Below are positions 46,584 through 54,106 of a stretch of 64,000 nt of DNA, one piece after another (the stretch's first letter is position 1; each line of letters opens with the position of its first letter). The notes beneath the pieces were generated by a model, which saw nothing but the letters and a program-made list of their open reading frames with translations, did not search any database and was not told the DNA's origin. The stretch is taken from positions 186,001 through 250,000 of the forward strand of contig NZ_LVEN01000012.1 in the NCBI RefSeq assembly GCF_001686925.1, written 5' to 3'. Both the position numbers and the translations under genes were made by a program. The DNA comes from Flavobacterium piscis. Its GTDB lineage: Bacteria; Bacteroidota; Bacteroidia; Flavobacteriales; Flavobacteriaceae.

Positions 46584-47138
46584 TCATTTTTCCTTTTTAA
46601 ATTTTAAAATCTGTTTTTTTTCAAGTACAACTAATGAATCACTTGTCAGCTTTAAAATTTTCCATTGAAAATTAGACACATCATCATCATTAAAAAAATC
46701 AATTACTTGACCTTTTATTTCATATTCAAAAACCAATTGTTTATTATTAGGATAAAAGTTCATTCTCATTACCTCACCATTAATATCCAATTTAAGAATT
46801 AAATCATTTTCCTTTGCAATCCAGTTACCACAAACAGAATTTATATTTGTTTTACTAACAGGACCATCCGTTATTGAATTGTTTTTTTTTGAGTAAGCAA
46901 AAACCGCAATAAAAATAACATAAATCAGAAGAACAATTATCTTTTGAAAGAGGTTTCTATTTTTTAAGAACCATGTAAGACCAAAAGTTAAAAGTACACC
47001 TATAATACTAGAAAAAAGACTTCCTAAAATTGAAGAAGATTGGAGAACATATTCTTTAAGAAAGAAAAATGTCAATACAAATATAGACACTGTAAATCCA
47101 ATCGTTTTATAAAATTCTTTATTTAATTTTTGTTTCAT
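46584..47138 (-). CDS. Hypothetical membrane protein with a lipocalin-like C-terminal domain
   Basis: 184 residues. Three hydrophobic helices in the first ~82 residues (GFTVSIFVLTFFFL, LGSLFSSIIGVLLTFGLTWFL, IIVLLIYVIFIAVFAY), then a soluble domain of ~95 residues beginning CGNWIAKENDLILKLDINGE with an up-and-down beta pattern like lipocalin-like domains (VFEYEIKGQVIDFF, SDSLVVLEKK). Not recognised as a named family. The domain should face the periplasm or cytoplasm depending on topology, which cannot be settled. It is bracketed by repeats in opposite orientation and has no operon partner, as expected for an accessory cassette. Confidence 0.75.
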   Translation of the reverse strand: MKQKLNKEFYKTIGFTVSIFVLTFFFLKEYVLQSSSILGSLFSSIIGVLLTFGLTWFLKNRNLFQKIIVLLIYVIFIAVFAYSKKNNSITDGPVSKTNINSVCGNWIAKENDLILKLDINGEVMRMNFYPNNKQLVFEYEIKGQVIDFFNDDDVSNFQWKILKLTSDSLVVLEKKQILKFKKEK

Positions 47139-47178
47139 TATTTATTATTTTTTGTTTGTTCTTTTATTTCATCCACAA

Positions 47179-47262
47179 CCCCAGCTCTGCGAAGTGTTCC
47201 TTATTCGAGCTGCGCAAATGTCTCTGACTTTGAGCCATTTTAAACAAATGTAAATGAAAAAC
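47179..47262 (+). repeat. Cassette-flanking repeat, copy A
   Basis: About 84 bp, nearly identical to 47879-47966: core AGTGTTCCTTATTCG, TGCGCAAATGTCTCTGACTT and CATTTTAAACAAATGTAA are shared. It lies just upstream of the 184-residue gene. Confidence 0.85.
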
Positions 47263-47411
47263 GAAAAACTCTGAAAGTCTCCGACTTTAATACTAAATTT
47301 AAAATAAAGATATAGAGTTAAAGATTTTGGATCTAAAACATTTACTATTGGATTATCAACTTTTTCAATTTCTAATAATCCTGAATCATTAACGTTGACG
47401 TATTTGCGCAA
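47258..47411 (-). pseudogene. Possible gene remnant between repeats A and C
   Basis: An open stretch starting MRKYVNVNDSGLLEIE (47411) encodes about 45 protein-like residues (DNPIVNVLDPKSLTLYLY) before it runs into repeat A, where coding character is lost. It may be the C-terminus of a lost gene. Weak support. Confidence 0.25.
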
Positions 47412-47443
47412 ATTTTAATGAGAACACTTCGGAGAGCTGGAGT
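47401..47443 (-). repeat. Cassette-flanking repeat, inverted copy C
   Basis: Reverse complement reads CCAGCTCTCCGAAGTGTTCT...TTTGCGCAAATA, matching the first half of copies A and B. It follows directly after the stop codon of the 119-residue lipoprotein gene. Confidence 0.75.
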
Positions 47444-47449
47444 ATTTTT

Positions 47450-47809
47450 TTATTTATAGGTTTTACCATCACACTCAAAATTAAAACTTAAAATAGTATC
47501 TATTTTATGTATGCTAAAAATAAGTTCGCCTTTCTTTTTAATAATAGTGTCTCCAATTTGAATGTGTTCTTTATATTTCGCCCACCATAAATCACTTCTT
47601 TTTGAATTACAATCACAATCTTTTTTTGTAATTGGATTAGTTCCTCCATAGTCAAACCTTTCATCTGTATCACTAGGAATTTTTTTTACAATCAAAAGAC
47701 ACTCATCAATTCTTCGATTTTCAGCCGAAGAGTCACAATCATTAGCTGAACCGCAAGACACTAAATTTAAACACACGCAAAATAAAATGACATACTTCTT
47801 CATTATCAA
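47450..47809 (-). CDS. Small hypothetical lipoprotein
   Basis: 119 residues, or 117 from the second Met (MKKYVILF). Lipobox NLVSCGS, so anchored in the outer or inner membrane. The mature part holds several cysteines (NDCDSSAE, DECLLIV, DCDCNSKRSD, FECDGK), which may form disulfides. No family recognised. Bracketed by inverted copy C and direct copy B of the flanking repeat, the same arrangement as the 184-residue gene. An orphan immunity or envelope protein is conceivable but not shown. Confidence 0.7.
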   Translation of the reverse strand: MIMKKYVILFCVCLNLVSCGSANDCDSSAENRRIDECLLIVKKIPSDTDERFDYGGTNPITKKDCDCNSKRSDLWWAKYKEHIQIGDTIIKKKGELIFSIHKIDTILSFNFECDGKTYK

Positions 47810-47878
47810 TATTTTTTTTTAATAATCTTCTTGTTTTGTTAATTCTATAATTAGCTCCTGTACTTGATTTAAAATTAC

Positions 47879-47966
47879 CTCCCGCTCTCCGAAGTGTTCC
47901 TTATTCGCGTTGCGCAAATGTCTCTGACTTTGCGACATTTTAAACAAATGTAATTGAAAAACAAAA
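47879..47966 (+). repeat. Cassette-flanking repeat, copy B
   Basis: CCCGCTCTCCGAAGTGTTCC then TTATTCG..TGCGCAAATGTCTCTGACTT and CATTTTAAACAAATGTAA; a near-identical partner of copy A about 700 bp away. It lies upstream of the lipoprotein gene. The remaining 47967-48200 stretch holds only a promoter-like site. Confidence 0.85.
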
Positions 47967-48114
47967 AACACACTATAAAATCACAGATATCTGAAAGCCT
48001 TTCGATAAGCTTTCCGGAAACAAGAATCAATAAATTTTAATTAGTATCATACTAACCTCACAAACTATTTAACTAATAGATCATTACTAAGAAAAAAACA
48101 AGTTTAGGTACGTA

Positions 48115-48151
48115 TTGCGGATAACTAAATAGAACCATATCTATATTTTTG
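48115..48151 (+). promoter_or_regulatory. Promoter-like site of the Roadblock-like gene
   Basis: TATTTTTG (48144-48151) fits the TAnnTTTG -7 box; TTG at 48115-48117 is 26 bases upstream, slightly longer than the usual 17-23. Confidence 0.5.
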
Positions 48152-48200
48152 CCCAAAATCCACAATAAAGGATTCAAAACCCTAAAATAACTAAAAAACT

Positions 48201-48578
48201 ATGTCTGATTTTTTAAAACAATTTGGAGAAGATCTAAAAAAAAATGTACCCGGTTTTATCGCAGTTTCTGTAGCTGAAATCAAAAGCGGAATGTCATATT
48301 ATTCACAATCTGTAGTAAGCGATTTCGATCCTGAATTAGCTTCTGCATTTAATCTTGAAGTGGTTAAAGCAAAAATGAATGCGATAAAGGCACTAAATAT
48401 GCAAGGACAAAGTGTTGATAATATCATGATTACTCTTACTTCTCAAATTCATATTATTGATGTATCTGATAATGGGGAATATTTTATTTACTTAGCCGTA
48501 GATTCTACCAAAGCTAATTTAGGTATGACAAAATCTATCCTTAATAAATACAAAAAAGAAATAGCAGAAAAATTCTAA
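48201..48578 (+). CDS. Small protein with a Roadblock/LC7-like fold (tentative)
   Basis: 125 residues, no signal peptide or membrane segment, so cytoplasmic. Pattern GFIAVSVAEIKSGM ... VVSDFD ... AKMNAIKAL ... IMITLTSQIHIIDVSD...YFIYLAVDST KANLG resembles the Roadblock/LC7 (profilin-like) fold: two beta-hairpins, a central helix and the ANLG turn before the last helix. Such proteins are partners of small GTPases or regulators of motility and polarity in other bacteria. No GTPase gene is adjacent. The domain call is from pattern only; a monocistronic gene with its own promoter and a perfect terminator. Confidence 0.6.
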   Translation: MSDFLKQFGEDLKKNVPGFIAVSVAEIKSGMSYYSQSVVSDFDPELASAFNLEVVKAKMNAIKALNMQGQSVDNIMITLTSQIHIIDVSDNGEYFIYLAVDSTKANLGMTKSILNKYKKEIAEKF

Positions 48579-48601
48579 TTGCATTTTATATAAATTGTAA
48601 A

Positions 48602-48635
48602 AAGAGAATATTCGTTTTGAATATTCTCTTTTTTA
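48602..48635 (+). terminator. Intrinsic terminator of the Roadblock-like gene
   Basis: Perfect 12-bp stem AAGAGAATATTC/GAATATTCTCTT with a 5-base loop followed by TTTTATTT. Confidence 0.93.
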
Positions 48636-48703
48636 TTTATGCTCTTTCTTTGCATGCGTAATTCATTTATCTATATTTATTCGCTAAAAGAAAATAGCAC
48701 TAA

Positions 48704-49174
48704 ATGGAATTGCGAGAGTACTTCGAAAAATACCCAAATGAAGAAATCTGTATTGAAGAATTAAAAAGCAAACGTTTACAGAATGGATTGATTTGCAAAA
48801 AATGCCAGCATAATGTACATTCCTTTAGAAAATCTGATTTAAAATTTCAATGTAAAAAATGTAAAAACAGAATTGGTCTGAGATCCGGAACAGTGATGGA
48901 AAACTCCAATTTACCCATTAAATACTGGATGATCTGCATCGAATTAATGACACTCTCTAAACGAAAATTCTCCATTTTACAAATTCAATATTTGTTGGGT
49001 CATAAACGCTATGAACCCATTTGGTTAATGGTTCATAAAATTCGTCTCGTCATGCAAAAAAGAGATGAAAAATATACTCTAAGAGCCTACACCGAATTTG
49101 ATCCTGAATTTCTTAGCGAAATTGGGAAACTCACAACCGCCAAAAATAAACAATCAGATAGTATTGAAATTTAA
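48704..49174 (+). CDS. Truncated IS1595-type transposase N-terminus (zinc ribbon plus HTH)
   Basis: 156 residues. Zinc ribbon with CKKCQHNV and CKKCKN, followed by RSGTVMENSNLPIKYWM and ILQIQYLLGHKRYEPIW, the conserved N-terminal half of Bacteroidota IS1595-like transposases (normally ~300 residues). It continues to KRDEKYTLRAYTEFDPEF, where the family's first catalytic Asp lies, then ends after a short charged tail (SDSIEI). The DDE catalytic domain is missing and no downstream remnant or terminal inverted repeat was recognised. Either a decayed insertion or a retained DNA-binding protein; the frame itself is intact. Confidence 0.8.
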   Translation: MELREYFEKYPNEEICIEELKSKRLQNGLICKKCQHNVHSFRKSDLKFQCKKCKNRIGLRSGTVMENSNLPIKYWMICIELMTLSKRKFSILQIQYLLGHKRYEPIWLMVHKIRLVMQKRDEKYTLRAYTEFDPEFLSEIGKLTTAKNKQSDSIEI

Positions 49175-49421
49175 TTGAAGACATGCGAAAGCTTCTTCAA
49201 ACCTTTGGTTAAAGCCAAATTGTATCACTTCTTTTTTTTTTTTATAGGGATTATCATTTAATTTGTAACACAAAAAAGTGATGTATTAATTCACCCAAAA
49301 AAGTCCTTTAAAAGCTTCTTTAACATTTTTATTCTAATCTAATCTCTAAAAATGCAACTTCTGCTTGCTTTAAGTGTTAAAGTTATCGTTATTAAAAATT
49401 GATTCCACCGAATAGTACCAC

Positions 49422-51275
49422 CTAATTCTCCCGAAATTTAACCCGTACAATATTCGGTTTTGGTGCGGGTTTCATACCTGCTCCCATATAAAAACTGGTA
49501 TGTGGCGGCTGATTATAACCCACATTCTGCCATGCAACACTTAGTCTGTATTGCGGATCGTGCATCAAAGTGTATTGTCTTATTTCGGTTGGAATTGTAG
49601 TCGAATAAATTCTAAGTTCCGTATTATCTTCAGATCTTAAAATTAACTCTTCGCGCCAATCTCCTAAAATATCTGCCGAAAGTGCCGGCGTAGATTTTGT
49701 ACCATTGTTTGATGCGGCTCCTGTTGCAGTAAATAATCGGCCTGCGTTGTATTTATCTATGTAATTTGAGTTGAGTAACTCTCTTGAAGAATCGCCATCC
49801 CAATAAATTAAAAAATTGATAGAACTTGGTGCTTTTCCTATTTCATTCCCTTTCATATCATGCAAAAAAGGAGATCCAGACCACCAGCATTGCGCGCCTT
49901 TTCGGGTTGGATCTATATTGTCTGCAACTCCACGCCCAACATCTTCGTTTATAGAACCGGTAAACAATACTTTTCCGTCAGCGGCAGAAAACAAAGTTAC
50001 ACCCGGCCCTGTAGTTCCGTTTTCTATTTCATGAATTCCAAAAACTTCCAAGCCGGGAACATCAAGATCAAGATCTGAAACGTGAAGTGCATCTCCGTGT
50101 CTAAAACCTGTTGTATACAATCCTTTTCCATCATCATCCACACACATCGATCCGTAGATAATTTCGTCTTTTCCGTCGTTATCCACATCTGCAACCGTTA
50201 GTCCGTGATTTCCCATTCCGGAATAGGAATTCTCGGCATCTTTACTATCAAAAACCCATCTTGAAGTCAATTTTTTATCTTTAAAATCCCAGGCTGCCAA
50301 AACAGTTCTTCCGTAATAACCACGGCACATTACAACACTTGGATGTACGCCATCCAGATAAGCAATGCAAGCTGTAAAACGATCAATTCTGTTTCCTTTG
50401 GTATCATTTCCTCCGCTGCCGCCATGTCCGCCCCAACCGGCAAGATCACCACGTTCCGGAATATAATCGACGGTGGTAATTAGTTTTCCGGTTCTACCGT
50501 CAAAAACCGAAAGGTATTCAGGGCCTTTTAAAATTTTACCCAAAATAGGCGAATTGGGGTCGCGTTCTACCCAATCTTTTGAGGCATCTCCAACCACATT
50601 ATTCTGGCTGTCGGTAGTGCCGTCGGCAGTTTTACAAACAAATTCGGAAATTCCGTCACCATCTAAATCGTATACCATAAACTGGGTATAATGTGCGCCT
50701 TCGCGAATGTTTTTTCCGAGATTAATCTGCCACAAAAATTTACCGTCTAAGGTATACGCCTGAAATATGGGAGGATCTGTAATTCCAGTATGTGAGTTAT
50801 CGTGCGCTTTTCCAGTCATGTGCACAATCAGGTCGTATCTTCCGTCTCCGTCTAAATCCCCAACCGAAAGATCATTTGGGATATATCCTTCAACCGGTTT
50901 TAGTTTAATAGATAAATAATCTTTATCTGGACTTTGGGCAGGAATGGTAAAACTTCCTTTTGCATCGGTTTCTTTTCCTTTAAGAACTGTTTTTACAAAC
51001 CAGGTGTTTTCTTCCTGACTATTGGCTTTTGTGTCTATAAAATTTGTTGCACCCAGAATAGGTTTATCATTAAGTTTAACGGCTTTTTTAGTGCCGCTTT
51101 TTCGATATAAATTAAAAGCTAAATCGTCAGAATCAGTTCCCAAAACTCTCCATCCTATAAAAAACTGACCTTTGTCTTTTACAGCAATAACGCCACGATC
51201 GAGGTTTTCCATTTGCCTTTGAGCGAATGAAACTAAAGTTGATAAAAGAAATAATAGTAAAATTTTATTCTTCAT
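49422..51275 (-). CDS. Rhamnogalacturonan lyase, polysaccharide lyase family 11
   Basis: 617 residues with signal peptide (MKNKILLLFLLSTLVSFAQ) and no lipobox. PL11 features: N-terminal MENLDRGVIAVK and FIGWRVLGTD, then an eight-bladed propeller with repeated calcium-binding DxDGDGxxD loops (DLDGDGRYDLIVHMTG, DLDGDGISEFVCKTADG, DVDNDGKDEIIYGS) and DILGDWREELILRS near the end. Cleaves the alpha-1,4 bond between rhamnose and galacturonate in the RG-I backbone by beta-elimination. Endo versus exo action is not readable. Part of the RG-I cluster that extends to the window end. Confidence 0.94.
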   Translation of the reverse strand: MKNKILLLFLLSTLVSFAQRQMENLDRGVIAVKDKGQFFIGWRVLGTDSDDLAFNLYRKSGTKKAVKLNDKPILGATNFIDTKANSQEENTWFVKTVLKGKETDAKGSFTIPAQSPDKDYLSIKLKPVEGYIPNDLSVGDLDGDGRYDLIVHMTGKAHDNSHTGITDPPIFQAYTLDGKFLWQINLGKNIREGAHYTQFMVYDLDGDGISEFVCKTADGTTDSQNNVVGDASKDWVERDPNSPILGKILKGPEYLSVFDGRTGKLITTVDYIPERGDLAGWGGHGGSGGNDTKGNRIDRFTACIAYLDGVHPSVVMCRGYYGRTVLAAWDFKDKKLTSRWVFDSKDAENSYSGMGNHGLTVADVDNDGKDEIIYGSMCVDDDGKGLYTTGFRHGDALHVSDLDLDVPGLEVFGIHEIENGTTGPGVTLFSAADGKVLFTGSINEDVGRGVADNIDPTRKGAQCWWSGSPFLHDMKGNEIGKAPSSINFLIYWDGDSSRELLNSNYIDKYNAGRLFTATGAASNNGTKSTPALSADILGDWREELILRSEDNTELRIYSTTIPTEIRQYTLMHDPQYRLSVAWQNVGYNQPPHTSFYMGAGMKPAPKPNIVRVKFREN

Positions 51276-51302
51276 GATTGGTGTTTTTTATGGTTAGTTA
51301 TT

Positions 51303-51485
51303 GGCCACGGATTGAACGGGTTTTAGCTGGTTTGCACTGATTTTTTTAAAATCTCTCGCAAAGACGCAGAGGCGCAAAGTTTGTTTTATAAGTTTATTAC
51401 TTTGCGACTTTGTGGAGAATTTAAGCTCAAAAAAATTAAATAAAAAACCTGCGACAATCCGTTCAAACCCGTCTAACCCGTGGCC
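51303..51485. repeat. Nested palindromes between the PL11 and six-hairpin glycosidase genes
   Basis: Outer arms GGCCACGGATTGAACGGG (from 51303) and CCCGTCTAACCCGTGGCC (to 51485). Inner arms CGCAAAGACGCAGAGGCGCA (51358-51377) and ACTTTGCGACTTTGTGG (51399-51415), the inner pair belonging to the GCCAC...CAAAG family. It looks like one repeat inserted in another. An ORF read through it is an artefact. Confidence 0.75.
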
Positions 51486-51492
51486 CATCAAA

Positions 51493-53619
51493 TCAAAACA
51501 TCTTTTTAAATCCTTCGCTTTGTATTTTCCAGGTTCCGTCTTTTGGGAAACCCGGATTTTGTTCTGTGCTTCCGTCCCAACCGGCGCACATCATAGCAAC
51601 AGCGGTTAGCAATCCTCCGTTTCCGGGCAGGTAAAGCGTTAATCTTTCTGCCTGATAATTGTGTCCGTTTTTCAAATACGTATTTGTCGTTACATTCATA
51701 AATAATGCATCAACAGCTTTTTCAGGCATTTGTAAACGTGCTGCCGACATAGCTGTCATTGGGAAATCCCATCCCCATGTTTTATCCCATGACCACGTTT
51801 TCCAAACCAGATCGAAAGTATTTTTCATGATTTTTTTATCTAAAAGGGATGTTTCCGGAAGCATTCCGAAAGTTCCTAATACCGATGGATGATCGGTTTT
51901 GAATTCCGGATTAGTATACGAATCTTTGGCACTTTCTGTGGCCAGATATACCTGATCTAAAACTGGTAACGGAGATAGTTTTGCCAAAACATTTTCCCAT
52001 TTTTCAGGTACTTTTTGGTTTAATTTTTTCTTCCAGGCGATTGCTGTTTTCAAAGCCCAGTTCCAATAAGCCAACTCATAAGTTGGGTTGAAAGTTTCCA
52101 TTGCCTTAAAACGTTCCTGAGCCGGAATAACACCTGGTCCTAAAACATAACGATCTGTTTTGCTGTCGTAATGGGCAAAAGAAGCCATAAAATCTGCCGT
52201 TGCAAAAACACGCTCGCTATATAAATTTAAAGTTGCTGAAGTAGGTTTGGCACGATAAATCAATTCAGCATAAGTAATAAAATGTGGCTGTTGCCAAATC
52301 AAAAATGAACCTACAGATGACGGACTTTCGTTCCCGTCTGCATCAACCATTTTCTGCCATCTTGCACCTTCAAAACCTTGCCTTTTGGCGATATTTTTGG
52401 CTTTATCAAAAACTTTCTGATACCACGGTAAACTTTTCTCTAGTAACTCAGGTCTGTTCCAGAGTGCAAAGTGAACACCATGCCACCAATGCATTTCTAA
52501 ATGCGGTTTTCCGTACCAACTATTGTACGTTAAACCTGTTTCCTGAGGTGGCACTTTTCCTGTACATTGCACTTTCGTCAAATATTGTGAAAGGATTACC
52601 CGGCGCTCTAATTCTTTGGCTCGCGGATCTGTACTGCCTGAAAAATCTACGGCAGCGCCACTTTTCCAGAATTGTTCCCAACCTTTTATACTGCTGTTTT
52701 CAATATCTGTAAAAGAAGAATTTGGTATTTTTTTATCTGCTAAAGCAAAAAGACAGCTTAATTCTAAAGTATTAGTATTGGATGCTTCGATCACAAAATA
52801 ATGATCTGCAGTTTTTTTAATCTCTGCATTTCCTTTCCAACTCAAATTTACGTTATATGAAATACTGTCCATTACGTGAGTTACAATAGCTTCAGTTTTC
52901 GATTTTTCTAGAAGAATACTTTTATAATCCTGCTTGCCTTCGTATTTTGTTCCCATATCTGCCCAATCTCCTGTGGGAAACGGAATTCTTAAACTAATTT
53001 TTAAGCGTTTTTGCTGTAATAAATCTGATTTTACTTTTACACCAATGGCATCTTTTTCCTGATGCGAAGCCGTAAGAACTGTTACGGGAATTCCTTCTAC
53101 TTCAAAATAACTTTCTATTTCCCCTGTCCATAAATTTAGTTTTTGGGCAATCGATTTAATATCTTCGGGTTTTGCCGGAGTTCCGTCTTTTTTTGTAATC
53201 TCAAAACCTAAATTTCCCAATTGCAATAAATGCGGATTCTGGCGAAACCAATTCACCGCTTCGACTTTTCTGGCTGGTTCTTTTATCTGAACCGTGTACG
53301 AAATATCCCTGCCGTATTGCTTGTAATCTCTCAGGGTTTCTGAAAATTTATAGTTATTGGTATTTTTATAACTGTCCCAACCCCACTCTGATTGTGTTCC
53401 TAACGGAATTCCGTGTTGATATTTTTTAGGGAAAGTCTGCAAACCGGTAGCATCAACAGTAAAAGCAAAAGCACCGTTACCAACTGTGAGAGAAGCCAAA
53501 GTATCGATGGCTGTAATTTGAACATTATGCCTAGTTACTAATGCTTTTCGATTAATTTTCTGTTGGGCCGACAATGAAATCGAGAATAATGATATAATTA
53601 TTAATAGATGTTTTTTCAT
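51493..53619 (-). CDS. Putative six-hairpin glycosidase, unassigned family (GH65/GH95-like)
   Basis: 708 residues, signal peptide (MKKHLLIIISLFSISLSAQ). N-terminal beta-sandwich (~20-330), then a helical region (~330-700) with motifs resembling clan GH-L (alpha/alpha)6 barrels: NSWYGKPHLEMHWWHGVHFALW, QGFEGARWQKM, NPTYELAYWNW and WGWDFPMTAMSAARL. Members of this structural class include GH65 and GH95. I cannot assign a family. Candidate acids are Glu in PHLEMHW and in PTYELAYW. Context, between PL11 and a DUF4450 protein, suggests action on a side chain or end of RG-I. Confidence 0.7.
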   Translation of the reverse strand: MKKHLLIIISLFSISLSAQQKINRKALVTRHNVQITAIDTLASLTVGNGAFAFTVDATGLQTFPKKYQHGIPLGTQSEWGWDSYKNTNNYKFSETLRDYKQYGRDISYTVQIKEPARKVEAVNWFRQNPHLLQLGNLGFEITKKDGTPAKPEDIKSIAQKLNLWTGEIESYFEVEGIPVTVLTASHQEKDAIGVKVKSDLLQQKRLKISLRIPFPTGDWADMGTKYEGKQDYKSILLEKSKTEAIVTHVMDSISYNVNLSWKGNAEIKKTADHYFVIEASNTNTLELSCLFALADKKIPNSSFTDIENSSIKGWEQFWKSGAAVDFSGSTDPRAKELERRVILSQYLTKVQCTGKVPPQETGLTYNSWYGKPHLEMHWWHGVHFALWNRPELLEKSLPWYQKVFDKAKNIAKRQGFEGARWQKMVDADGNESPSSVGSFLIWQQPHFITYAELIYRAKPTSATLNLYSERVFATADFMASFAHYDSKTDRYVLGPGVIPAQERFKAMETFNPTYELAYWNWALKTAIAWKKKLNQKVPEKWENVLAKLSPLPVLDQVYLATESAKDSYTNPEFKTDHPSVLGTFGMLPETSLLDKKIMKNTFDLVWKTWSWDKTWGWDFPMTAMSAARLQMPEKAVDALFMNVTTNTYLKNGHNYQAERLTLYLPGNGGLLTAVAMMCAGWDGSTEQNPGFPKDGTWKIQSEGFKKMF

Positions 53620-53659
53620 TTGGTTAGGTTTATAGTTTCAGGTTGAAATAAAAAAATTA

Positions 53660-53795
53660 ACCGCAAAGCACGCAAGTTTTTTATCTCTAATATTTGTTAA
53701 AAAATAAGTTCGCAAAGCTTTATCAATACAAAGCTTTGCGAACTTTCCTTTGTCATAAATCACGCAAGCATAAAAAGCTTTGCGTGCTTTGCGGT
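53660..53795. repeat. Palindromic repeat with a perfect 16-bp inner hairpin
   Basis: Outer arms ACCGCAAAGCACGCAAG (53660-53676) and CGTGCTTTGCGGT (53783-53795). The inner hairpin AAGTTCGCAAAGCTTT is matched perfectly by 53730-53745 around an 8-base loop. Related to the GCCAC...CAAAG family. It lies upstream of the 708-residue protein gene. Confidence 0.8.
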
Positions 53796-53867
53796 AAAAT
53801 TTTAAGCGGTTTCATATTTTTATTTTAATAGGTTATCCAATTTTCTTATTGGCTTGATTTATATGTC

Positions 53868-53932
53868 GTCCCTACGGGACTCGAATGCTGGTAGGTGTAA
53901 ATGTTTCTATAAATATATCGCTCCTCTGGAGC
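53868..53932. repeat. Two small GC palindromes
   Basis: GTCCCTACGGGAC (53868-53880) and GCTCCTCTGGAGC (53920-53932), 40 bases apart and GC-rich in an AT-rich gap; they look like repetitive extragenic elements. Confidence 0.6.
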
Positions 53933-53951
53933 TTAAAAATTTCTATTTCAA

Positions 53952-54105
53952 AATCTAAGATCCAAAATCTATATTCTAAAATCTATATTCTAAAATCTAC
54001 ACTCTATACTCTACACTCTATACTCTATATTCTATACTCTATATTCTATATTCTAAACTCTATAATCTATACTCTATACTCTATATTCTATATTCTATAT
54101 TCTAA
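53952..54105. repeat. 22-unit heptamer array against the DUF4450 stop codon
   Basis: Twenty-two successive 7-mers without a phase break, mostly ACTCTAT, ATTCTAT, AATCTAT and ATTCTAA. The array ends two bases before the stop codon at 54107-54109. The 93-codon ORF through it (53885-54166) is a by-product of the repeat. Confidence 0.9.
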
Positions 54106-54106
54106 A

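Noticed and set aside
47258..47411. Full 80-residue ORF between repeats A and C as a gene
   Set aside because: Its C-terminal third is the translation of repeat A; only the first part could be a remnant, listed with low confidence.
46584..47809. A toxin-antitoxin or Rhs toxin pair
   Set aside because: Neither small protein matches a known toxin or antitoxin, and no Rhs or PAAR gene is present; only the cassette-like repeats are supported.
51294..51491. 65-codon minus-strand ORF and its plus-strand mirror
   Set aside because: Both read through the nested palindrome between two genes; no start context or protein-like composition.
53952..54105. Tandem array as a CRISPR
   Set aside because: Unit is 7 bases with no spacers; no cas genes in the window.
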